Assembly: GCA_014218235.1 (NCBI GenBank)
Contig: CM024753.1
Span: forward strand, 176,118,348 to 176,182,347
Source: Colocasia esculenta
Lineage: Eukaryota > Streptophyta > Magnoliopsida > Alismatales > Araceae
Length of the DNA stretch: 64,000 nt
Direction: 5' to 3'
Of the stretch, positions 46,907-58,104 are shown piece after piece. Below the pieces are notes generated by a model. It ran no database searches, was not told where the DNA came from, and was given only the letters and a program-made list of their open reading frames with translations. The first letter of the stretch is position 1. Every line of letters starts with the position of its first letter. The position numbers and the translations under genes were made by a program.

Positions 46907-47174
46907 GAACCACCTTAAATCTTCGTGTCCTGTGGTTTGAATGTTTCACAATAGATGTTTGGTAGGCACGTTGATTACATACACGCTAGATAGGTTTTTG
47001 TTCGTTCTACTCACAATAAGCACACACATCAAGTTCGAATTCTATACATATTTGTTTAAGTTTTTGATAAGTCAGTGTTGAATCGAAAAGAAGGTCATAG
47101 TGCTTCTAATTGGTAGTAATATATTCAACCCCCTTCTAGATTACTGTTTTAGATAGTTCCGCATATCTTTCAAT

Positions 47175-47186
47175 TGGTATCAAAGC
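47175..47186 (+). other. Primer binding site, element C
   Basis: TGGTATCAAAGC, two bases after the LTR end. Confidence 0.85.
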
Positions 47187-47247
47187 GAAGTTTCTCTGAT
47201 TTACTGCTTTAATAGCTTGATCTCACGATCAGGAGAAATTCGATCTC

Positions 47248-49160
47248 ATGGAATCTAACAAGGGGTTTATGGCTGAAGGACACTCAGTGTCCAAGCCACC
47301 CTTCTTTGATGGCACTGACTATCCGTATTGGAAAAATCTATGGAGGTTTTTCTGAGAGCTCAAGACTACGAGCTATGGAAAATCGTCAGCAAGGGAGCAT
47401 ATGAGTTGCCCGCTGATGAAGATACCTGGACTCGAGAACAGATTCGAAAGGTACCTTGAATTGGTGCGCATTGAACATGATGCAGTGCGTCGTGCATCCC
47501 AAGGAGTTTTCAAGAGTCCCACATGTAGCTCACAAAAGAAATGTGGGACAAGCTTGAGCTCATTTACGAAGGTACATCTGAGGTAAGGGAAACCAAAGCA
47601 AGCATGCTAGTATCTGAATATGAGATGTTTAAAATGAAAATGAAGAAACCATTTCAGATATGTTTGCTAGATTCATGCTAATAAAAATGGGTTGAAAGGT
47701 CTTAAAAAAGGAGTACTCAGAAAGTGACTTAGTTAGGAAGATACTTCGGTCTCTTCCATTCTCTTGGCATACTAAGGCCACTGTCATTGAGGATTCTAAA
47801 GACCTTCCACAAGAAATTGGATGAACTAATTGAATCTCTGATGACGTATGAAATAAATCTAAAAGAAAAGAACTGAGGTAATTCCTAGGAAATCCATTGC
47901 TTTAAAAAGCCTCTAACAAAATTCTTCAAGTTCTAAGAAAGAGGCACATAGGAAAGTGATGAATCTGAATCGTCTAGTGATAATGAGATGATGAGATGGC
48001 CATGCTCACTAGACAGTTCAAAAAATTCCTCAGGTTCAAAAAGAAAGGCTCAGGTAACTCCAAAACTTTTCCAAAGAAAGATTTTACAAATAAGCTTGAG
48101 TCTAACAAGAAATCTAACATGATTGTATGCTATGAGTGCAAGAAACCAGGCACATGAGAGTGAACGCCCAGAGCTCAAGAAGAAGCTGAAAAAGGACAAA
48201 TCACCTTCAAGAAAGCCAAGGCATGATGGCGACTTGGAGTGATGAGATGAAGATGACATGCTCAGGAAGCTCTAGAGATGAAGAATTCAGTTTTAATGGC
48301 AAGGAGTGAAGACTCAAATGAGGTAAACTCTTCCTTTGAAAACTATACAGTTGATGAATGGGAAGAGGCATACACTTTGCTCTTTGAAAAAATTTGTAAA
48401 TTCAAGTATGAAAATAAAGCACTGAAAAAGAAACTCACTAATCTTATGTCTAGCACAAACACTGATAAACAACTTGCAATCATGTCTAAAGAAATTGAAC
48501 TGCTGAAAATTGAACAGGAAGGTCACTATGAAGAAATGGATTGCATGAAAGAAAAATTGCAAGAAAATGAAAAGGAAAACAAGTCTAATCAATTCTCTTG
48601 AAAAACTTCAACATGAAAATCAAGAGATTCAAAAAAGTTGGAACAAGCTGAAAAGGAATTAAAGAAAAATCTGAAGATCTTTCAAGATTTGTAAAGGAAA
48701 GCAAAATCTTGATGCAGTTTTGGGAATTATGGCAATGTAACAAGGCACAGCCTTGGTTTTCAACCGAAAAAACAAAAGAAAATTGGAGAGAAATTGATTA
48801 CATCTTTTGTTGATCATGGTCCAAGTACAAGTAAACAAGTTTCACCCAGAGCAAGAAGCTCAAGCTAAAGGTAAACAATCTCAAAACAATCAAAAGACCT
48901 CTTCTGTTCACAAGCCTAGAATTGTAACCTCAAAAGGAAAACCATCCAGGCAATAAAAGGAAAAATGCAAACACAAGTTCAACATATCAGCAAAAGAAAT
49001 GTTTTGAGTAAAACTATCATGCAATGTCTATAAAAAACTTATCCACACTGAAAAACAATGCTGGAATAATTTGAATAGACTGAAATGCAAACCACGTTTG
49101 GATTCTAAAGCATTTACTTTTTAGCATGAATAAAATAGGACCCACAGTAATTGGGTACCA
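47248..49160 (+). pseudogene. gag: gag of element C, heavily frameshifted
   Basis: The ATG at 47248 aligns with B gag. Domains can be traced by alignment: PPFFDG near 47300, central gag, zinc knuckle CYECKKPG near 48128 with a lost base, and an acidic and coiled-coil region (48270-48700). The longest surviving frame is 48278-48601. Most breaks are single-base deletions. The second zinc knuckle region near 49010-49070 is badly decayed. Confidence 0.82.
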
Positions 49161-49179
49161 AACCTCTTGTCTGATCTAT

Positions 49180-51019
49180 TTATGCAGGAATGCCTAGTAG
49201 CCCAAAATCAAAACAAATGGTACTTGGATAGTGGCTACTCGAGGCACATACGAGCGACAAAGAAAAATTATGTTTGCTAGTTGAAAAGACGGAGGACAAG
49301 TTTTTCTTTGGAGGTAACAATAGGCGCCAAATCATTGGCACATGTAAGGTTGGTAAGTATGTCTCTACTCTATAAACCATGTGTTTACTAGTTGATGGTC
49401 GTAATCACAATCTTCTTAGCATTAGCCAATTGTGTGATAAAGGCCATAAAGTCATCTTGAATCAATGCATGTCAATTGTTGATAAAGAAACAGGAAGTCT
49501 CAAGTTTTCTAGAAAAAGAGTGAATAACATCTATCTAGTTGATTAGATGAACCATAAACAACAATTTGTGTCTTGTTGCCAATAATAGGATGAATTGACC
49601 TTTTGGCATCGTAGGCTAGCTAGGTCATGCAAGCTACAATGTTTTGCACAAGATCTGAGGATGAACTGGTAAGTGGACTTCCTGAATTCAGTTCAATAAA
49701 ATGAAAGTTTTTGTGATGCATGTGCACAAGGAAAACAACCAGAAAATCTTTCAAATCAAATGCTCCTATTATCACTTCAAGACCTTATGAATTGTTGCAC
49801 ATGGACCTATTGGACCTACAAGAACACTCAGTCTCAATGGCAAACGTTTTGGTTTTGTCATTGTATATGATTTCTCTAGGTTCACTTGGGTTAATTTTCT
49901 GGCTCACAAAAATGAAACTTTAATATCTTTGAGGATTTCTTCAATAAGGTTGAGCATGGAAACACATACAAATATGCTCAATCCGACTGATCATGGGGGA
50001 GAGGTTTGACAATATTCATTCTCTGAATTTTGCAGGACCCAAGGAATTGATCACAAGTTTTCCCTCTCCAGGACTCCGGAACAAAATGGAATTGTGGAGA
50101 GAAAGAATAGATCTTGGTGGAATGGCTCATACTCTTCTGGTTGAAAGCCAACTCACAAGGAGCTTTGGGCAGAAGCAGTGAATACTTCATGCTACATCCT
50201 CCATCGAGCCATGGTAGGACCTGTAATGAAGAAACCCCATGAGCTCTTAAAGGTAGAAACCCGCATTGGGTACTTCAGGATCTTTGGTCCAAAGTTTTTA
50301 TTCATAATAATGAGAAAACGAATTTCGATAAATTGAAGCCAAAAGTGATCCTGGTATTTTTCTAGGCTATTCTGAACACTCTAGAGCTTATAGAGTGTTT
50401 AATGACAAAAACAGAACTGTGGAAGAAACTCCACATGTTATTTTGATGAGTCAAAGGCAAAACTAACAGTGCAATTGCTCGCGGGTTTGATGATGAAAAT
50501 GAAGGATTAATCCTTGAAAAGCAAGATGACAAGCTCCTGTCGACCGACCCAGAAGAGGCTGTCCACAAATCTGAAGAATATCCTCAAGAACTCCCTCCCC
50601 AAGATCAAATTCTCAGAGCAAGATCAACCGGGTCCTTCAACAATCAGAATGTCAGGTATTCAAAGGATCACCCACTTGAGATGTAATTGGAAACGAAATG
50701 TTAATGATAGAGTTCTAACTAGGTCTCATCTAAGACACATTGTAGAACAAGATCATTTAACATTTGTCTCTCAAGGGAACCTAAAAAATGTTTGAAGAGG
50801 CTCTAAAGAAAATTCATATATTGATGATATGCATGAGGACTTGGGAATTTGAAAGAAATAATATTTGGAGCTTAGTTTCCTAGGACCCCTTAAATTTCTA
50901 TAACTGAAACAAGATGTGTATTTAGGAATAAGCTAAATGAAGAGGGTAAAGTGTGAGAAACAAAGGTAGATTGGAAGCAAAAGGATATCAGAATTTGGGA
51001 TAGACTTTGAAGATCCTTT
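49180..51019 (+). pseudogene. pol: pol of element C, 5' part (protease, integrase, start of RT), frameshifted
   Basis: A protease active-site word YLDSGYSRH is near 49220. The integrase finger and core (HMDL, HGGE) lie at 49600-50250. The second catalytic aspartate is kept here (GAT at 49989-49991, before CATGGGGG), unlike A and B. RT start is at 50780-51019. It is interrupted by the solo LTR at 51020, inside the codons of the FAPVARLE region. No frame longer than about 90 codons survives. Confidence 0.85.
51015..51019. other. Target site duplication of the 5.3-kb solo LTR, left copy
   Basis: CCTTT, matching 56307-56311. Confidence 0.85.
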
Positions 51020-54000
51020 TGAGCACCCCGGAAATTTTAATACTAAAAAACTCGAATAATGGAAATAAATAATTTCTATAATATCAGAGTATTTAAACAT
51101 ACTTAGCATTATCATATGTGCTAAAACCATCGAACATTTCGTAAAAATTATAAATCAACTTCACACATTATTACTAAATGTTCCACAAAGAAATTTGTGC
51201 CAAGAAAAATCGGATTAGCCAAGTTTAAAGTGTTTTACGACTATTATCGTAATTCATAAATAATCAAAAAATCATTATCACACGTACTTTGATGAGTCGG
51301 AAAATTAAATAAAATCCTATACGGACTTCAAATATATCCTCAAATATATCCTCTAATAACTCATCAGAAATTTGGGTCAATAAAATTAATTGGGCTAGGT
51401 TTAAGAGTTATTGTGATCGTTATCAAAATTAGGAAACAGTCGGGAAACCGTTACACTGAAATACGACGCAACCAAAATTAATAAAAGTGTGTGAGAGACT
51501 TCCAACATTATATATTAATAACCCAATATCTTAATTGGGCCACATGGACTGCATTTGGCCCAAAAATCTAATGAAGCTAGAAAATACATTGAAATTGGTA
51601 ACCATAAATAGGCTGAAATAGAAAGGGCAATTAGAGTTGAATTGGATGAGAACATGCTTTCTTGGAAACTCAAATTCGTGCTTAACTATGGTGGGAGATT
51701 TCCTAAAGCCTCGCAACCTCTAATGGAGGAAGAAATTCTCAAAATATAAACTAGTAACCAAAACCGCAACTCTTCTTTCCTTGTCACATAGGACTCCTAA
51801 ACACCATGGATTCTTAAATACTCTCCACCAAACTCTGGGGATGACTTTACATCTTGTTGGGGGCGTGTGGAAGAGTTCTTGGAGGATGGGGAGCAGGAGA
51901 TTGCCCACACCAAGCCGTTCTTCTTCCCCGTTGCGTCTCTGTGACCTGCACAGATATCATCTTGAAGTCGACCAAAGGTAAGTCAAACCCAACCAAACCT
52001 TGCAAGCTTATACCTATGGAAAGCGGGTCGAGTCTAGTTCCTAACCCCACTGTTTCACTATTTTTCACCAGTAGATCGGGTACAGTACGCATTCTCCTGC
52101 AAGTGGTCTGAACATTGGGTTTTCTGGGTTTTTCCTGAAAAATGGGACTTCTTCAACCCAGAAGGTAGGTTTCTCGGGCCAACCTTAACATATCCTATAC
52201 CAATATGTAGAATCAAGTTAACTTTCGTTTCCCATTGTTTCATCTAATTCCATGTGTAGATGTGAATTATAAGCATTTTCCCCAAGTCCAACGCAATGTC
52301 AGGGCTTTTCCTCGTTCTTTATATGTTGCATGTGATTCAGACCGAATTAGAGCAAACACACAACATGAAAGTTTTTCTACTATTGTCTTTGTCATGTTTT
52401 GTGTTGAACATTTTGTCCAAATGTCAACAGTTAGAGAGTTATAAGCATGGTAATAGGGTCGCTGCATGATACTACGTTTTCGGGTTGCACTTGGCTTTTA
52501 CGTTGTGTCAAATTATCATGCATCTTGACGTCGTTTAAAATTATTTAAAAATCATAGTCTGCATCTATTCCATGTTCCCAACCAACTTTCATGATGAGAC
52601 TTTTGTCCTAAAGCCCTAATTATTTGCATCATACCTTGCAAAGTAAATCTTGCATTTAACTGTTCATATTTTTCTATACCTCATGTTTGACTTGATTAAA
52701 GTCTGTCGAAACCATCATTGTTTTCAATTAACGATTTACTGGAGACCACCCTTGCATTCTAGTTTGGTTTAAAAACTAGTTCGTAATTTTCATGCATTGT
52801 ACATTTGTTCTCTATTCTTGAAGCACCTTGTGTCAAATAGGGCAGTCTTGGCCCGCAATCCAAGAACATGTCTGGTCTCTGTCAGATTCAGGCGCAGACC
52901 CTGTGAACGTGACGGCCCGATAAGGCCGCATTCTGAGGTCTTGTTCATGACAGCAAACCCGTCACGGTATGAATGCGATGAGCGCGCCGTCGCTATCTCT
53001 GCCTGATATGACTGCCTTGTCGCGTTCTGTACATACCCTTGTCGCATTCTGTCCCGACCTGTCACGACCCTTACTGGGGTGCGTCGTCGTTCTCTAATTC
53101 TTGTGTGAAACCCCACTTATTTCGTTTGCAAAACTTACCACCGCTATACCCCGAGGTCTGTTTACCATGGTTGTTTAATGTGTAAATTGCATGTTTTTGG
53201 TCTGATCATTACATGATGTTATTTAATGGCTTAAAAGTGGTTAACCCTTGTAAAAAACTATAATTACATGATATATTCTAATTCTCTTAATGACGTGTCA
53301 TTCATGAAACTTGTGATTCGCTCTTGTTACTATTCTAGCTTGATTAAATGATAATTTTATCTTAAATCATGCAACCCATTGTAATCACAGGGATTGTGCT
53401 TCCCCTTCGACACAGACATGGATCAATATGATGGCATGGAAATGGAAAGTGATCGCCACCTAGATAATTTGCCTTATGATGCAGAAAGACAATGGCTAAC
53501 TTAAACTAGAAAAAGGAAGAGAACAGGAAGACTGACCTGGTGTCGCGGTCGTCGTGGCCGCCGCGTCTCTGTTATCGCGTCAGTGGGAATCGACGCGTCT
53601 TTATCACGTCACCCGAGGCCGTCGCGTTCTCTGAATGCGGGAGATTTGTTATAGTGACCTTCTTCTAGTCCTCCATCCGGCCAGAGTACCAGAGCTTCTC
53701 ATAGACCTTGTTTGCTTGCCTGCCAATCAAAAGAAAACACAAAGAAAAGACCCTATTAGAACATGTAAAGTGTAGCATCTATTCTAAAAGACGAAATGAG
53801 ACGGGGATCATGGTGGGAACGCACCTGGGGTGGTTTTAAACCCCTATGGGTATGGGAAAACGTGGGTGGATGGTGGATGTGCTCTATTTAAAAAGAACGT
53901 AAAAATGCATGTAGAAATAAGAAAGAGGGAGAGGGGAGATGATGAGCCCCATTAGGGCGACTTCCTGGCGTGGATGTAGCTCCAACGATGTGCCAAGAGG

Positions 54001-56306
54001 TCCAGGAGATTGCTGAAGTCGCCCTCTTCACGTTCCTTGCTCCATTGATGGCGAAATGAGTGAGTTACGAGGAGTGGAATGTGAAGGGAAATGAGTGGAA
54101 TGAGTGGCTGCGCGGCTAAGGCTTGTTCAGAGGAAATTTTGGCAGCCCTTCGGGGTGATCAGGAGGCTCCTCCCGTCCATGAGGAGGGGCCTTGCTTATA
54201 TAGAGCTTGGAGTGAGAAAATTGGGTATTATCTCCTCTAAAGATGTGGAAATTAAAAATGGGGGATAAAGCTCTATCAAAATCGGATGTAGAGTCCTTAG
54301 GGGAGCTTAGGAGAGTCCCTAGGGCCAAGGATCCGCTCAAGGGCCGGGATATCCCTCTTAGACCAAGTCAAAGTTCATGGAGATAAATAGGATGTGGTTA
54401 CGAAGTCCAGAGATCTCGGCCCTTGTCGCGTCAGATCGTGGGGTCGCAACTAGAGACGTGACAGTGCGGGGGGACGCGACAGTACTGCCCACGTGCATGG
54501 ATAATGAATGGGCTGTCACGGCGGCCTAACCCGTCGCGACTATAGTCGCGGCGCCACGATGCGTCGCGACAAGGAATCCGAATTATCTTCAATCATTTTC
54601 TCTAACCACATGCTAAAATAGGAGTCAAATCCTCTAAGGACTCTTTCAAATGATTGATTTCGGGATTTCAAGGCATGTTATGGATTAATGGGCTCAATTC
54701 AAGACAAGTGATGGGCTCAAGGTGAGTGACCAATTAGGGGCCCACTAAGATAGCAAGAAATGAGGTTCAACCCATTAGTCATAATCGGGTGTCTACACCC
54801 ATGTGTAGTTAAATGCATTGTTCATTGCATGCCATCATGTTAAGTGCTTTCCACGAGTTTGAAACCGATGGTTTGTGAATTGACACGCATACATCACTAC
54901 ACACTTGCACTACTAGGCAGCCCTTTCTTGGGGATTTGGAAACTCTCTACCGGTCATTCCGAATCAGTAGACTAGTGACTTTTTCTCCAAGGCCTCCATA
55001 AATCTCCTCTGACCATGGATTCTCACATGGCCGACGAGTTGGTTGTACCATTGAAGTTCCCTGAAGATATTGTGCACTTCCTTTCTCTTCTTGTTCTTGC
55101 GAGTTTGATTTACAATCTAGACTAAAGCCATTAATGTAAAGATTGAACTAAATTATAAATCATACCGTTATGCTGCTGAATTTATCTCTTGACCATTGTT
55201 ATCATGAAATCATGTTCAATTACTTATTACTAGTTCTCATCATCATCATGAACATGACATTACACATGCTTACTTATTGAAACTCTCATTGGCCATTATT
55301 AATGACTGTGGGTATCTACATTTAAAATTTAAGTGAGATGCTGACCAGGCACGACAAGTGTCCAAGGGCTCCAGTCTAGCCCCAATGACGGAGAGTCATA
55401 AATATACTGTTAACCATGGGGTATAATGATTACTGGCGTTGCATCTGCGCTAGGAGTCGTGCATGTCGTGTTGAATGATAGATACAATAACCACATACAC
55501 GTGTCCTGGTGTACATTCTTGATGGATCTTTTCTTGGTTTACATTAGTGTCTACGTGCCTGATTAGTGTTACATTATCGTGCTCGTGCGTGCTTGCTTGC
55601 TTGCGTGATATGGCCATTCTGCATTTATTGCAATTAGTGATATCTTGCGTTCTTGAAAGCTATTGACATCAAGTGAAATCTTACGTGCTTGTACAAAGTG
55701 ATCTATTGCTAGTTCCATCTCGTTATATCATTCTAGATCTCATTCTATCATGATCTCTCTATCTAGCATGTTTCATGCATTATGTTTTAATGAGTTTTAT
55801 CCATACATGTATATCATGACATTCATCGTACTTACCTAGTTCTAAATTGCTAATCACTTATATCATTGCCCGCACATTGAGATATAAATCCTACTAGGCT
55901 AGTTTGCTCATCTCCTACTTTTACCCAATCTAGGTGACTATGAAGTTCAAGAGGAGAGCAAGTCGAGGATGGGAATGTGTCCGAGTGATGAGCGTCCCAA
56001 CTACGAGTCTAGTTATAGTAGTTTGCTTTGAGTGATAGATTCATGTAGTAGGAAGTGAGGAATAAAATGTATTTTTCCTTTTTATTGAGTCTTAATCCTG
56101 TATTAGTTTCTATTTGGAATACAATGAGTTGAGATTTGAATACAAGACTAGTTGAGTTCAAATTTGGCCCTATGATGATGTATGTTGTTATACATTTAGC
56201 GTGTGCTAGCTAGAGGCTTATTTGCTGACTGTTCACGTCTCGAGATATCGACTCGAATTATATTCCACATCATTAATATCCACTGTGTAATTCTCGGGAC
56301 GTGACA
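51020..56306 (-). mobile_element. Solo LTR, about 5.3 kb, gypsy type
   Basis: It starts TGAGCACCCCGG and ends GGGACGTGACA, with 5-bp CCTTT duplications and clean resumption of element C RT on the far side. The minus-strand reading starts TGTCACGTCCCGAG, like the other gypsy LTRs here. No gag or pol motif, PBS or internal LTR repeat was found, so it is best read as one very long solo LTR, or a non-coding element. CG-rich islands with GTCGCG and GTCGTGAC words occur at about 52850-53100, 53530-53640 and 54410-54590, resembling the Gypsy 1 LTR. Short ORFs inside it are not convincing. Confidence 0.75.
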
Positions 56307-57591
56307 CCTTTGCACCTGTAGCCAGGCTTGAGTAGTTAGAATTTTGTTAGCCGATGCATTTCAAACAAGTTCAAACTTTTTCAAATAGATGTCAAAACTG
56401 CCTTCTTGAATGGTTACATCAAAGAGGAAGTCTATGTTTCTCAACCACCTGGATTTGAGGATAATGAAAAGCCTAACCATGTTTATAAATTGCACAAAGC
56501 TCTCTATGGTTTGAAACAGGCACCCCGAGCTTGGTATGACAGATTGAGCAACTTTTTGATGAGTAAAAACTACTCAAGAGGTAAAGTGGACCAAACTTTT
56601 TTTACTAAAAGAGTTCGAAATCATATAATTGTTGTTCAACTCTATGTAGACGACATTATATTTGGTTCAACTAACCCTCACTATGTGAAGAATTCTCAAA
56701 ACATATGCACAGTGAATTTGAGATGAGTCTAATGAGGGGGGGGGGGGCTTCAATTTTTTCTTGGCTTGCAGGTAAAACAATCCGAAGATGGCTTCTTCAT
56801 CAATCATGAAAAATACGTCAAGGAGCTACTGAAAAGATTTCAGTTTAAACAAGCCAAGCCAGCCTCAACACCAATGAGTACAAGCATAACTGGAAAAAAA
56901 TGAGAAAGGTAAAACAGTAAATGCAAAGCAATTCCGAGGTATGATTGGCTCACTTATTTACCTTACTGCAAGTAGGCCGGATATACAATTCAATGTTTGC
57001 CTTTGTGCTAGATGCCAATCTAGTCCAAAGGAAAGCCATTTGGTTGCAGTTAAAAGGATTTTCAGATATCTCTCAGGTACGTATGATTTGGGCTTATGGT
57101 ATCCAGCTGGTAGTAGCTTTGAACTGATTTCATATTCTGATGCTGACTATGCTGGGTGTAAAATTGACAGAAAAAGCACTAGTGGGTATTGCCAATTTCT
57201 TGGTGGTTGCATGGTTTCGTGGACATCCAAGAAGCAACACTCGGTTGCACTCTCCACTGCAAAGGCAGAATATGTTACTGCAGGGAGTTGTGCGGCTCAA
57301 GTGTTGTGGATTAAAAGTCAGTTGTGTGACTACAACATTGACATTAGATGCACACCTATCTTATGTGACAATACTAGTGCTATCAATCTTTCTAAAAACC
57401 CAATTCAACACTCACGGACCAAACACATTGAAATAAGGCATCACTTTTTGAGAGATGAGGTAGCCAACAAAACCTTGGAGCTTAGCTTCATTCCTACTGA
57501 AAAACAACTAGCTGATATTTTCACAAAACCACTGTCTAAGGATAAGTTCACAACACTGAGAAGAGAATTGGGATTATGTAAAATTCAATGA
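56307..57591 (+). pseudogene. pol: pol of element C, 3' part (RT and RNase H)
   Basis: Resumes after the solo LTR. RT has FLNGYIKEEVYVSQPPGF, LKQAPRAWY and YVDD near 56643. A G-run of 13 near 56740 (five G in B) and a second indel near 56885 break the frame. From 56941 to 57591 the RNase H part (DADYAGC, CDNTSAINL, FIPTEKQLADIFTK) is open for 216 codons. Confidence 0.92.
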
Positions 57592-58104
57592 TTTCTATGG
57601 GCTATGACTATGTGGTATATCAAATGGTGAATTGTGGAAGAACAAGTTCGGCTTGTTCGGAAACTATCATTATGCGTGAGGAAAATCCTCCGCCAAGTAT
57701 CCATAGTCATTATGCACATAGAAGACATCAACTCTGATTGGAAAATAAATCACTGAAATCCAATGACACTTTGGTGCTCACATGTTTATGGATAACATTG
57801 CTTGAATTGACAGAATTACTTGAAATGGTTGAAAGTGTTTTTCACATATGTACATACTATGGGGGAGTAAGTCTACGTAGGTTGAGTGAAATTCATGAGA
57901 AATACTCTTCATACTCATTGTTCAATTATTTCTCAAAATATTGGTCTTCAAGACACTCAATTCAATGCCTCAAACCTAACTTTCCAACTACCTGTCGACA
58001 GCCAGAACATCAACTGTCGACAGTAGGGCTCTTCCAGAATACCAATTCTTCTGGTTCTCAGTAGCTATCGACAGCCCGATTTTGATGTCGATAGATGCCC
58101 TTCA
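57592..58104 (+). other. pol-ORF3 spacer of element C, left part
   Basis: No gene. A hairpin at 57640-57658 (arms GAACAAG and CTTGTTC, loop TTCGG) corresponds to the B hairpin at 35520. TGTCGACAG words lie at about 57990-58025. CTTCA at 58100-58104 is the left target duplication of the next solo LTR. Confidence 0.6.

Larger units (their letters stand above)
45825..47172 (+). repeat. 5' LTR of element C
   Basis: TGTTGGGTTATGACATG to ATCTTTCA, 1348 bp, clearly related to the B LTR but diverged. Many TGTCGACA or one-off words occur at about 46110-46345. TATATATA lies at 46427 and the leader stem-loop at 46878-46906. Confidence 0.88.

Noticed and set aside
52790..53116. 108-codon ORF in the 5.3-kb solo LTR
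   Set aside because: It lies in a CG-rich island where chance ORFs are long, has overlapping ORFs on the other strand and no family motif.
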